A program made the position numbers and the translations under genes. Positions 9,879 through 18,686 of a stretch of DNA of 64,000 nucleotides are shown here, piece after piece. Position 1 is the first letter of the stretch, and each line of letters opens with the position of its first letter. The notes under the pieces were generated by a model. That model was not told the origin of the DNA, made no database searches, and was given only the letters and a program-made list of their open reading frames with translations. This DNA comes from Candidatus Fukatsuia symbiotica (GTDB lineage: Bacteria > Pseudomonadota > Gammaproteobacteria > Enterobacterales > Enterobacteriaceae), in NCBI RefSeq assembly GCF_003122425.1, contig NZ_CP021659.1, positions 2,356,001-2,420,000 on the forward strand. The letters are read 5' to 3'.

Positions 9879-10167
9879 ATGAAATTTACACCGATAAGTG
9901 TTGATATTGCAAAATATGTGATGCAGTTGCACTGGGTTGATATTCATACCGACGAAGTGATTGACAAACCCATCAGTCGGGATTCGTTTCTCGAGTACTT
10001 TGCCAATCGGAGCCCTGCCTGATTGGCATGGAAGCGTGCGGAGGCGCTCACCACTGGGCACGTGAACTCGGTAAACTGGGGCATAAAGTCAAATTCATGC
10101 CGGGCGAATTTGTTAAAGCCTTTGTCATCGGTAACAAAAACGATGTCATGGATGCACGGGCTATCTA
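9879..10167 (+). pseudogene. IS110-family transposase relic, 5' part
   Basis: MKFTPISVDIAKYVMQLHW is the start of an IS110-type (DEDD) transposase. After a one-base frame change near 10012 it continues CLIGMEACGGAHHWARELGKLGHKVKFMPGEFVKAFV and KNDVMDARAI, as in intact relatives. The frame change can be repaired by adding one C to a run of three. The gene is then cut by the IS630-like element inserted at a TA dinucleotide, and resumes at 11264. Confidence 0.85.
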
Positions 10168-11261
10168 TACCCGTGATCAATGAAGATGCTTGATTTTGAA
10201 GTCGATAAGGATCATGCTCATAGCCATGAAAATAGAGCTGACTGCTGACCAGAAAATTACCCTCGAAGCCCAACATCGTCAAAGCCATGACCGCCGTGTC
10301 TGTGACAGGATCCGGTGTGTTTTGTTGTCCGCAGACGGCTGGACTCCCCTTATGATTGCTCACTCACAGCTCATTAATGAAACCACGGTGCGGCGCCACC
10401 TTACAGACTATCATAAACTCAACAAGCTCAAGCCTGAAAATGGCGGCTCCGATGGCTATCTCAATGCGGAACAGACCACGTCGCTGGTTGAACATCTCAC
10501 CCAGCAGCTCTACCACCACAATCACCAAATTGTGGCCTATATCGCTGGACGCTGGAACATCACCTTTACCGTATCAGGTCTGTATAAAGGGTTGAAGCAG
10601 CATGGCTTTAGCTATAAAAAGCCGAAAGGTGTTCCGCATAAATTTGCCGTTGAGAAACAGCCGCAATTTATAAAGACCTACAGCGAATTGAAAGACGCCG
10701 CGGGTAATGACCCCATACTGTTTATTGATGCCGTTCATCCGACACAAACCACCAAAATAAGCTACGGCTGGATACGAAAAGGCCAGGATAAAACGATAGA
10801 GACCACCGGGAGCAGAACGCGGTTGAATATCATGGGAGCCTTGAACATCCAGAATGTGGCTAACCCCATAATCCGTGATGATGAGACGATTAACAGCGAA
10901 AATGTGGTTCACTTCCTGTCTGCCATTCGCGCGCATTATCCCATCACGACAACGGCACATGTGATCCTCGAGGGTGCAGGCTATCACCGTTCACAGCTTG
11001 TGCAAGACGCCGCGCTTACGTTGAATATCCAGCTTCATTACCTTCCGCCGTATAGCCCGAATCTAAACCCGATAGAGCGATTGTGGAAGGTGATGAATGA
11101 GCAAACACGAAACAATAGATATTACCCATCTAAACAGAGTTTTAAGAACGATATCTTAAACTTCTTTGAGGTGAAGCTACCACAAATGGCAAGTTCTCTG
11201 GTATCTCGCTTAAACGATAATTTCCAGGCGCTAAATCCTGCATCTTGATTTCACTTGGGTA
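10168..11261 (+). mobile_element. IS630-like insertion sequence, about 1094 bp, inside an IS110 relic
   Basis: The two ends are imperfect inverted repeats that both read TACCC...AAGATGC inward, flanked by TA on each side (10166-10167 and 11262-11263). Duplication of a TA target is the hallmark of the IS630/Tc1/mariner group. Removing the element rejoins the IS110 coding frame almost exactly at the codons for ARAI...MAGQQPGKEV. One long transposase gene fills it. Confidence 0.88.
10226..11248 (+). CDS. IS630-family transposase, second catalytic Asp replaced
   Basis: The protein has an N-terminal helix-turn-helix region (about residues 30-100) and a DDE_3 catalytic core. The first Asp is in ILFIDAVHPTQ and the Glu in PYSPNLNPIERLW. 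The second acidic position, normally Asp in a VILDGAGYHRS-like motif, reads VILEGAGYHRS (codon GAG). The reading frame is open over 340 residues from the ATG at 10226, where family similarity (MKIELTADQK) begins; an in-frame start at 10190 is less likely. The change to Glu probably weakens or kills activity, though the frame is otherwise intact. Confidence 0.88.
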   Translation: MKIELTADQKITLEAQHRQSHDRRVCDRIRCVLLSADGWTPLMIAHSQLINETTVRRHLTDYHKLNKLKPENGGSDGYLNAEQTTSLVEHLTQQLYHHNHQIVAYIAGRWNITFTVSGLYKGLKQHGFSYKKPKGVPHKFAVEKQPQFIKTYSELKDAAGNDPILFIDAVHPTQTTKISYGWIRKGQDKTIETTGSRTRLNIMGALNIQNVANPIIRDDETINSENVVHFLSAIRAHYPITTTAHVILEGAGYHRSQLVQDAALTLNIQLHYLPPYSPNLNPIERLWKVMNEQTRNNRYYPSKQSFKNDILNFFEVKLPQMASSLVSRLNDNFQALNPAS

Positions 11262-11263
11262 TA

Positions 11264-11595
11264 GATGGCGGGGCAACAACCGGGTAAAGAAGTCACGGTG
11301 AAATTAGAAAGTCAGCAGTCGATACTAGCATTGCATAAAATGCGTCGCCAGTTGGTGAAATTTCGCACCGCGCAGATTAACTGTTTGCACGGCCTATGAT
11401 TGGAGTAGGGTGAAACGCTCAGAAAGGGCCATGCAACCCTGGAGCAGGCAATACCTGAGGTATTTGAGTGAAAGGTTGTCGTTATTTCTGGTGTAAAAAT
11501 TAAACGTTCACCAAAGGACAAGGTGAATGCTGAAAGGTTGCGCAGGCAGCTGGAAGAGATGACAAAGACAGGCCGGACCGAGACGCGCTAAACCT
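11264..11595 (+). pseudogene. IS110-family transposase relic, 3' part
   Basis: The reading resumes as MAGQQPGKEVTVKLESQQSI and LHKMRRQLVKFRTAQINCL, matching the IS110 region that follows the DARAI motif. It then picks up in-frame stops (after INCLHGL and again before GETLRKG), and is recognisable only to about 11460. An unidentified stretch with a short open frame (VKIKRSPKDKVNAERL) fills the rest. Confidence 0.75.
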
Positions 11596-11658
11596 GAATG
11601 ACGTGATGAGTTTAAAGCTTGTCCACTAAACTGGTATCTTTGACTTCGAGCACTCGCC

Positions 11659-11678
11659 GTGGTTTTGCAAGAAATCTA
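11659..11678. repeat. Outer end of repeat element A, 18 bases behind nadC
   Basis: GTGGTTTTGCAAGAAATCTA matches the right-hand outer end of element A. Only about 20 bases are recognisable. Confidence 0.65.
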
Positions 11679-11695
11679 TTCTATGATGAGGGGTT

Positions 11696-12652
<957 letters not shown>

Positions 12653-12662
12653 TTATCAGATG

Positions 12663-13442
12663 TCAACTCGTTAACACCTGCCACAAAAGGTGGCGATAAA
12701 TTGGCATCAGTGGTTGCTGATATAAGCAAACAAAGCTGGCAACAGCCGCGGATGCTACCACGATAGTTAGCCAACGTAAACGGGTGCGTGGCAGCCAGGC
12801 GCTAAGGCGATCAACCCGATGTTTACCATGTCGCCGCCAACGCCATCCCAGCCACGCTGCTAACCAGATTAGTAGCACCACGGAAAACAGTAGCCATTTA
12901 AATATCAGGCTATGAGTGTTATTGGCGATTTCAAACGCTACACCGGCCAGTATTCCAGGAAAAAGGTAGACCGGAGGCCAAGTGAGACAAGCAATGATAT
13001 TAGGTGAAGCAAATTTAAGCGGGGGTAGCGCTAACATTCCGGCAATCATGGGTACCAACGGACGGCTTGGCCCAATAAAACGTCCAAGTAGTATTGTCGC
13101 CATACTGTGCTGGTATAACGCGTGTTCTGTTTTATCCAATAATGATTGACGCTTTTTCAGGAAAGACCAACGATGCAGAGGTTGTTTAAACACTCGACCA
13201 AGTAAATAAGACGCCCAGTCACCAAGTAGGCAACCAATACAACTTGCCACCCAGGCAGGGTAAAATCCTATGTGACCATTGCCGATTAACACACCGATGC
13301 TGGTCATCATTACGGTACCCGGTAATAACAGACCAATCAGTGCTAAAGACTCAAGAAAAGTCACAAATACGATGATAAGTAAGGTGAAAGCCAAAGATTG
13401 TGTCAATAAATGTTGCAAATAGGCTTCCATAAATTTATCCAT
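12663..13442 (-). CDS. yabI: DedA-family inner-membrane protein (YabI type)
   Basis: DedA proteins are multi-pass membrane transporters or scramblases linked to undecaprenyl-phosphate and phospholipid recycling and to membrane potential. The 259 residues align well with E. coli YabI (254): FLESLALIGLLLPGTV near residue 28, the family GRF.G.SRP motif (LLGRFIGPSRPLVPMIAGML), and several hydrophobic helices. It starts 40 bases upstream of nadC on the same strand and may be co-transcribed with it. The exact substrate of YabI is not established. Confidence 0.92.
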   Translation of the reverse strand: MDKFMEAYLQHLLTQSLAFTLLIIVFVTFLESLALIGLLLPGTVMMTSIGVLIGNGHIGFYPAWVASCIGCLLGDWASYLLGRVFKQPLHRWSFLKKRQSLLDKTEHALYQHSMATILLGRFIGPSRPLVPMIAGMLALPPLKFASPNIIACLTWPPVYLFPGILAGVAFEIANNTHSLIFKWLLFSVVLLIWLAAWLGWRWRRHGKHRVDRLSAWLPRTRLRWLTIVVASAAVASFVCLYQQPLMPIYRHLLWQVLTS

Positions 13443-13475
13443 TATTGGGTCGTAGGTTAGATCAATAATCTGGGT

Positions 13476-13598
13476 TGGGCGAAAACGCGCAGTTTATTCT
13501 TTGTATACAACAAAGGGAGTCAATGAGCATGTTGAGCTCGTTTTTGACGAATTACTTGACTAAAACACGGCAAGCACAAAAGATGTGTCGAACAGGTT
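13476..13598. repeat. Repeat element B, left end missing
   Basis: Similar to bases 44842-44960: TTTGTATACAACAAAGGGAGTCAATGAGCATGTTGAG, TTTTTGACGAATTACTTGAC, and the outer end TCGAACAGGTT. The opposite outer end is absent. Confidence 0.75.
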
Positions 13599-13746
13599 CT
13601 TACAACCGGTTTTACAGGTGCTCATTATACTGTACGAGGAGACGCTTTGAAAAAAATTATTCGGCTCGGGGTGACTGTGATTCAGAGCCGCCAGGTAAAA
13701 AAGTGTACTACCCAACTTAGTGGTTGTATCATCCAGGGTCGTTCAA
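13599..13746. other. Unassigned stretch between repeats B and A
   Basis: About 150 bases with GAGGAGACGCTTTG followed by a short open frame beginning LKKIIRLGVTVIQSRQVKKC. The start looks signal-peptide-like but runs straight into repeat element A. It could be the first codons of a deleted gene. No ruvA or ruvC remains are visible. Confidence 0.3.
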
Positions 13747-13891
13747 TAGACTTTTTGCAAAACCTACTACGTGCTGCAAATTCTGCGTTACGCGGTGCTC
13801 GCAATCCTCATGTACTCGGGTGTACGCAGCGGTTGCTGCGCTCCAGGTGCCTTGACTTCACATAACGAACGACGGCTTTGCAAGAAGTCTA
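13747..13891. repeat. Repeat element A, complete copy (145 bp)
   Basis: Terminal inverted repeats of 18 bases (TAGACTTTTTGCAAAACC and, on the other strand, TAGACTTCTTGCAAAGCC) bound a non-coding body. Body features shared with the other full copies are TTCTGCGTTACGCGGTGCTCG, a CCTCATGTA block, and TTGACTTCACATAACGAACGACGG. It ends 34 bases upstream of the ruvB start, where ruvA would be expected. Confidence 0.88.
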
Positions 13892-13925
13892 ATCTTGTAT
13901 GTAACATGAGAAATAAAGGTAAAAA

Positions 13926-14929
13926 ATGATCGAAGCAGATCGCTTGATTTCGGCTAGCGTGGTAAACGATGAAGAAATTGTTGATCGGGCAATCCGCCCT
14001 AAACTTTTGACTGAGTATATTGGGCAATCGCATGTCAAAGAGCAAATGGAAATCTTTATTCAGGCAGCAAGACAACGCGGCGATGCTTTAGATCATCTGT
14101 TGATATTTGGTCCTCCGGGTTTGGGTAAAACTACACTAGCCAATATTGTCGCTAATGAGATGGGAGTCAATCTTCGTACTACCTCGGGGCCGGTATTGGA
14201 AAAAGCAGGTGATTTAGCTGCCATGCTCACTAATCTGGAACCACATGATGTGCTCTTTATTGATGAAATTCATCGTTTATCACCGGTGGTGGAAGAAATT
14301 CTCTATCCGGCAATGGAAGATTATCAGTTAGATATTATGATCGGTGAAGGTCCAGCTGCGCGTTCAATCAAACTGGATTTACCTCCATTCACATTAATTG
14401 GGGCGACGACCCGAGCAGGTTCGCTCACTTCACCATTGCGTGACCGATTTGGTATTGTGCAACGGCTAGAATTTTATCAAGTCGCCGATTTGGAACGCAT
14501 TGTTGCCCGTAGTGCCTGTTGTTTAAGATTGGAATTGAGCTTGGAAGGGGCGCATCAGTTGGCACGGCGTTCTAGAGGGACACCACGTATTACCAACCGT
14601 TTGTTGCGCCGTGTTCGTGATTTCGCTGAAGTTAAGGCTAACGGTGTTATTGACGGTGATGTGGCGACCAAAGCGTTAGATATGCTTAATGTCGATGTAG
14701 AAGGTTTCGACTATATGGATCGAAAGTTGTTGTTAGCGATTATTGATAAGTTTACGGGGGGCCTGTAGGGCTGGATAATTTAGCAGCGGCGATCGGTGAA
14801 GAACGTGAAACCATCGAAGACGTGCTAGAACCCTATCTTATTCAGCAAGGTTTTATCCAACGTACTCCTCGTGGCAGGATAGCTACCCATCATGCTTATC
14901 GGCATTTTGGTATTGTGCGTGAAGAATAG
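13926..14929 (+). CDS. ruvB: Holliday junction branch-migration helicase, one-base frameshift near the C-terminus
   Basis: RuvB is the hexameric AAA+ motor that moves Holliday junctions with RuvA. The first 280 residues are intact: Walker [10 protein letters not shown], Walker B FIDEIHRL, sensor [18 protein letters not shown], and [18 protein letters not shown]. The frame then closes at 14768. Adding one G to the six-G run at 14756-14761 restores [19 protein letters not shown]...[18 protein letters not shown] up to 14929, for 334 residues (E. coli 336). Without this the DNA-binding winged-helix domain is lost. The intact downstream sequence argues against an old pseudogene. Neither ruvA nor ruvC is adjacent. 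Confidence 0.88.
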
Positions 14930-14935
14930 CCACAA

Positions 14936-15094
14936 TAGACTTCTTGTAGAACCGTAGTTTGTTATGCGAAGCAAGGTACCTGGAGCGCAGTAACTGCGTG
15001 GTACACGCGAGCACATGAGGACTGCGGGCACCAAGTAACGCTGAATTTGCAGCACGTGGTTTTGCGGCAAGGAGTAGGTTTTGTAAGAAGTCTA
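14936..15094. repeat. Repeat element A, complete copy (159 bp), inverted
   Basis: Bounded by TAGACTTCTTGTAGAACC and, on the other strand, TAGACTTCTTACAAAACC. The body is the reverse complement of the copy at 13747, with some extra bases. It begins 7 bases after the restored ruvB stop and ends 13 bases from the ridA stop. RuvB is thus bracketed by two copies in opposite orientation. Confidence 0.88.
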
Positions 15095-15106
15095 ATGAGT
15101 GGATTG

Positions 15107-15499
15107 TCACGTTCGTACAGCAATGGCTTCAATTTCTATTTTCGCATCTTTAGGCAAGCGTGCAACTTCAACACAGGAACGCGCAGGAAAGGGGGCATGA
15201 TGCTCGATGAAAAAAGATTCGTAACTGGCATTAACTGCAGAAAAATCATTCAAGTCTTTAACGAATACCGTTGTTTTAACAATATCAGCAACGGTTAGCC
15301 CTGCTTCTTCGACAATAGCTTTGACATTTTCGAGCGATTGACGAGTCTGCGCGATTATGTTGTCTGGAATAATCCCGGTGTCAGGATTAATCGGTAGCTG
15401 ACCGGAGGTAATGACGATATTGCCTAGATCAACGCCTTGGACATAAGGACCAATCGCCTCAGAGGCTTGTTGGGTATTGATGGTGCGTTGTGATGACAT
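15107..15499 (-). CDS. ridA: Reactive intermediate (enamine/imine) deaminase
   Basis: RidA hydrolyses reactive 2-aminoacrylate made by PLP enzymes such as threonine deaminase, protecting other PLP enzymes. The 130 residues match E. coli RidA almost throughout: AIGPYVQGVDLGN, TSGQLPINP, the active-site Arg segment PARSCVEVARLPKDAKIEIEAIA. It lies 44 bases after pyrB on the same strand. In E. coli pyrI is between the two; here it is absent. Confidence 0.96.
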   Translation of the reverse strand: MSSQRTINTQQASEAIGPYVQGVDLGNIVITSGQLPINPDTGIIPDNIIAQTRQSLENVKAIVEEAGLTVADIVKTTVFVKDLNDFSAVNASYESFFIEHHAPFPARSCVEVARLPKDAKIEIEAIAVRT

Positions 15500-15543
15500 G
15501 TTGACTCCTAATCGATAAAATGGGGAAAGGGGTAAATTCGTTG

Positions 15544-16473
15544 TTAAAGTGCTAATTCAGTGTTTAATATCAACGCCAGTAGCGCTTGCCGGGCAAAAAT
15601 ACCGTTACCTGCTTGTTGAAAGTAATAGGCATAAGGGGTTTTATCCACGTCAATACTGATTTCACCGATGCGTGGCAGTGGATGTAATACCTTCAGGTTA
15701 TGACGTACTGTAGTGAGATCGGATGCTTGCAGCACAAATGGGGTTTCGACGTTGGCATACTCTGATGTGCTTAGGCGTTCTCTCTGCACTCGGGTTATAT
15801 ACAGTATATCTAACTGCGGCAGTATTTCTTCAAGGTGGGCATGTGAGCTATAAGCGATCCCTTTTTCTTCCAACATTTTCAAAATGTGGTCAGGCATTGC
15901 CAGCGTCTCTGGAGCAACAAAAAAGAGGCGATTGCCACAGAATTTCGCCAGGGCCTGTGTGAGAGAATGTACTGTACGACCGTATTTTAAGTCCCCCACG
16001 ATGGCGATATTCAGCTTATCCAGACGCGCTTGTGTTTCTTTAATAGTAAATAAATCTAGCAAGGTTTGGGTCGGATGTTGGTTGGAGCCATCACCTGCAT
16101 TTATGATGGGTATACCATTAGAACATTCCATCGCCAAATGTGCGCTGCCTTCTTGCGGATGGCGAATCACAACCGCATCAACGTAGGTACAAATAATACG
16201 TAGGGTATCAGCGAGTGTTTCTCCTTTATCCAAAGAAGTATTGTTGCTGGAGAAACCTACTACAGAACCTCCCAAACGATGGATGGCGGTTTCAAAGGAT
16301 AAACGGGTACGGGTGGAGGCTTCAAAAAAACAACTGGCGATGACGTTGTGTTTCAGTAGATCAGGCTGCGGTTTACTCTTCAGTTCTCCTGCAGTATGGA
16401 TGATCAATTCCAGCTCTGCACGGCTCAGATCCTGTATTGAAATGACATTTTTGCGATACAGCGGATTGGCCAT
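15544..16473 (-). CDS. pyrB: Aspartate carbamoyltransferase, catalytic chain
   Basis: Makes carbamoyl-aspartate, the first committed step of pyrimidine synthesis. The 309 residues (E. coli 311) keep the carbamoyl-phosphate site STRTR (about residues 53-57), the lysine of SLDKGE, and the HPLPRIGEI loop. Catalytic chains form an active trimer on their own. The regulatory chain gene pyrI, which normally follows and gives CTP and ATP control, is missing from the 44-base gap before ridA. The 70-base upstream gap holds no visible pyrL leader peptide or attenuator. Confidence 0.96.
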   Translation of the reverse strand: MANPLYRKNVISIQDLSRAELELIIHTAGELKSKPQPDLLKHNVIASCFFEASTRTRLSFETAIHRLGGSVVGFSSNNTSLDKGETLADTLRIICTYVDAVVIRHPQEGSAHLAMECSNGIPIINAGDGSNQHPTQTLLDLFTIKETQARLDKLNIAIVGDLKYGRTVHSLTQALAKFCGNRLFFVAPETLAMPDHILKMLEEKGIAYSSHAHLEEILPQLDILYITRVQRERLSTSEYANVETPFVLQASDLTTVRHNLKVLHPLPRIGEISIDVDKTPYAYYFQQAGNGIFARQALLALILNTELAL

Positions 16474-16545
16474 TCTTTATTCTCCTGTATGCTAACCGAT
16501 GTGCCGGCTACCTAATCTAAAGAGGGTGAGGGAAAAACGTAGCCT

Positions 16546-16830
16546 CTAATCTTCATCAAAGCCAGAATTAAATAGTTCAATAACCGCTTCTAATGCTTCA
16601 ATTTCATCTGGGCCACTGACCTCAATCTCAATTTCACCGTCTTTGGCTGAATCTAACATTAATAGTGCTATCACACTATTGGCTTCTGCCTCGATACAGG
16701 ATTTATCATTACGCATACTCCGCAATATAACTTTGGACTTAAACTTCTGCACCCGGTCGAATAATTTCATTGCAGGTCTGGCGTGCATCCCTAGTTTGTT
16801 TTTTATTTTGACTTTTTGTTTTACCGTCAT
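16546..16830 (-). CDS. ptsO: Phosphocarrier protein NPr of the nitrogen PTS
   Basis: An HPr-like carrier that passes phosphate from EI-Ntr to EIIA-Ntr. It has 94 residues (E. coli 90). The phosphorylated His is H16 in [13 protein letters not shown], and [25 protein letters not shown] and the FNSGFDED tail are as in E. coli. The extra four residues lie just before IEAEANSV (RSMRNDKSC). Its start overlaps the stop of rapZ by one base (TAATG), as expected for a coupled operon. Confidence 0.95.
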   Translation of the reverse strand: MTVKQKVKIKNKLGMHARPAMKLFDRVQKFKSKVILRSMRNDKSCIEAEANSVIALLMLDSAKDGEIEIEVSGPDEIEALEAVIELFNSGFDED

Positions 16831-17726
16831 TATTTTCGTTTTTCCAAAGTGCGATGACGCGATTGAACATGTTTTCCTCGGGAACGGAAATAATCCGCCA
16901 ATTGTTCAGTGATATAGACTGAACGATGTTTACCACCGGTGCAACCAATAGCGATGGTCAAATAACTGCGGTTATTGGCTTCTAGCATTGGCAAACATGT
17001 CTCCAGATAGCTACGGGTTTGATAAATAAAATTATGTATCTCAACATGACGTGCCAAAAAAGCGACTACGGGTTTGTCCAGACCGGTCATTGGGCGTAGT
17101 TTCGGATCCCAGTGCGGATTGGGTAAGAAGCGCACATCGAAAACATAATCTGCATCGATTGGCAAACCGTGTTTAAAACCAAAGGATTCAAAGACGATGG
17201 TAAGTTCACGTTCACGTTTGCCGATCAGGCGAGCGCGTAGTATGTTGGCTAGCTCGTGTACTGACATTTCAGAGGTGTCGATCACCAGATCAGCTCGTGA
17301 ACGCAAAGACTCCAGTAGCGTACTCTCTTGAGCAATTGCGTTTTCCAGGGATAGATCTTCATCTGCTAGCGAGCGGGTGTGCTCTATTTCCAAGGATGAA
17401 TTTCTATCTAATAGCGGATGCTGGCGCCGCGTATCGCTGTAACGTCGGATCAGTGTCTTATTATCGGCATCCAAAAACAGCAACTGTGGGGAAAAACATG
17501 CAGGCAGTTGTTCCATCACAGATTTAAATACCTCGGGCGATTCAGGCATGTTACGCACGTCAATACTTACCGCAGCAGGCTTCTTCCTTTCGACAAGTAT
17601 CTCTGCCAACTGCGGTAGCAGCACTACGGGCAAGTTATCGACACAATAAAAGCCCATGTCTTCCAATGCACGTAAGGCGAAAGACTTTCCTGAACCGGAA
17701 CGGCCACTGATAATCACAAGTACCAT
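16830..17726 (-). CDS. rapZ: RNase adapter protein RapZ
   Basis: RapZ binds the small RNA GlmZ and hands it to RNase E, controlling glucosamine-6-phosphate synthase. Walker A GRSGSGKS is at residues 8-15. The C-terminal domain keeps [23 protein letters not shown] and [12 protein letters not shown] and a basic C-terminal tail. Length is 298 against 284 in E. coli. The extra 14 residues sit near residue 115 ([10 protein letters not shown] region) and partly repeat the local SLE pattern. Its partner RNase E is also encoded in this window. Confidence 0.95.
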   Translation of the reverse strand: MVLVIISGRSGSGKSFALRALEDMGFYCVDNLPVVLLPQLAEILVERKKPAAVSIDVRNMPESPEVFKSVMEQLPACFSPQLLFLDADNKTLIRRYSDTRRQHPLLDRNSSLEIEHTRSLADEDLSLENAIAQESTLLESLRSRADLVIDTSEMSVHELANILRARLIGKRERELTIVFESFGFKHGLPIDADYVFDVRFLPNPHWDPKLRPMTGLDKPVVAFLARHVEIHNFIYQTRSYLETCLPMLEANNRSYLTIAIGCTGGKHRSVYITEQLADYFRSRGKHVQSRHRTLEKRK

Positions 17727-17744
17727 GTGGTAATATCCCCATTA

Positions 17745-18245
17745 TCAGGGCTTTTCCTGAGGCGGCTCGGTGATGATTTGATAAAGCTCCTCATCACTTT
17801 CAACCGTACGTAAAGCACGACACACGGCCCTATCGGCTAATTTATTGGCGACCAAAGATAACGTGTGTAGGTGGATTTTACATTGATCTGCCGGCACCAG
17901 CAAAGCGAATAACAGATCAACGGGTTGGTTATCAGTGGATTCGAAGGCGATGGGCTGCTTAAGGCGAATAAATACACCGACAGCACGTAATGTATCTTCT
18001 TTTAATTTTCCATGTGGGATAGCAATACCATTACCAATCCCTGTACTGCCTAAACGTTCACGTGTTAACAGCGCGTCAAAGACAACCTGCGTTTGTAGGC
18101 CTAGCTGTTTGGCGGCCAGCTCACTGATAATTTCTAAAGCCCGTTTTTTGCTTGAACACTCTTCGGGGCTTTGGATCTTAGTGCATTCGACATTGAGTAC
18201 CGAGTGCAGTTGCATTGTATAATCGTCGATCATTTCATCTTTCAC
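17745..18245 (-). CDS. ptsN: PTS EIIA-Ntr component
   Basis: The terminal phosphoacceptor of the nitrogen PTS, which in enterobacteria controls potassium transport (TrkA, KdpD) and other targets in its dephosphorylated form. The 166 residues hold a PTS_EIIA type-2 domain with active His at about H78 (GIAIPHGKL), LLFALLVPADQCKIHLHTLS, and the C-terminal ELYQIIT. The gene lies between hpf and rapZ, in the standard rpoN cluster order. Confidence 0.95.
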   Translation of the reverse strand: MKDEMIDDYTMQLHSVLNVECTKIQSPEECSSKKRALEIISELAAKQLGLQTQVVFDALLTRERLGSTGIGNGIAIPHGKLKEDTLRAVGVFIRLKQPIAFESTDNQPVDLLFALLVPADQCKIHLHTLSLVANKLADRAVCRALRTVESDEELYQIITEPPQEKP

Positions 18246-18294
18246 TTAAGCGCTGTTCCATCCTGATGTTGTGGCTTCCGTACGGGATTAATCA

Positions 18295-18317
18295 GACTCT
18301 TGCATCCACCAAGAGTC
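18295..18317. other. Perfect 8-bp hairpin between hpf and ptsN
   Basis: GACTCTTG and CAAGAGTC pair around a seven-base loop (CATCCAC). There is no U-run on either strand, so it is not a standard terminator. It may be an RNA-processing or attenuation structure inside the rpoN operon transcript. Confidence 0.5.
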
Positions 18318-18351
18318 GTGAAATTGACTACTGTAAGCATCGCTCATGGCG

Positions 18352-18366
18352 ATCTCGAACAGGTTC
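18352..18366. repeat. Possible outer end of repeat element B at the hpf stop
   Basis: The stretch GATCTCGAACAGGTT matches the outer end of element B (TTTCGAACAGGTT) and directly abuts the hpf stop codon. It is short, so chance cannot be excluded. Confidence 0.4.
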
Positions 18367-18663
18367 TTAATGTTTTTTTAATTTGTCTTTATGTTTTCTA
18401 AGCTGACGGGTCAGTTTATCGATCAGTGTGTCAATTGCTGCATACATATCTTCCTGCTCTGAGGTGGCACGTAGATTCCCACCATGCACATGTACCGTTG
18501 CCTCTGCGATCTGTTGCACTTTTTCTACGCTTAGGGTCACGTATATTTGCTGAATATAGTCAGAATATTGTTCAAATTTGGCCAGCTTGTTAAATTTTGT
18601 GGTGACAAACTTGCGCAGTGAATCAGTAATCTCTATGTTATGTCCGGTTATATTGAGCTGCAT
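18367..18663 (-). CDS. hpf: Ribosome hibernation promoting factor
   Basis: A small protein that sits in the 30S decoding channel and helps form inactive 100S ribosomes in stationary phase. The 98 residues match E. coli HPF (95): MQLNITGHNIEIT, the basic KVEKVQQIAEATVHVHGG sheet, DMYAAIDTLIDKLTRQLRKHKDKLK. It is the short type without the C-terminal dimerisation domain. It follows rpoN by 23 bases. Confidence 0.95.
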   Translation of the reverse strand: MQLNITGHNIEITDSLRKFVTTKFNKLAKFEQYSDYIQQIYVTLSVEKVQQIAEATVHVHGGNLRATSEQEDMYAAIDTLIDKLTRQLRKHKDKLKKH

Positions 18664-18686
18664 ACTGTCTTCCTTCTCAATTTAAA

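Noticed and set aside
13647..13865. Short frame LKKIIRLGVTVIQ as a lipoprotein or peptide gene
   Set aside because: It runs directly into repeat element A and has no lipobox; at best a deleted gene's first codons.
16474..16545. pyrL-like attenuator ahead of pyrB
   Set aside because: The gap is only about 70 bases, with no leader peptide followed by a terminator stem and U-run.
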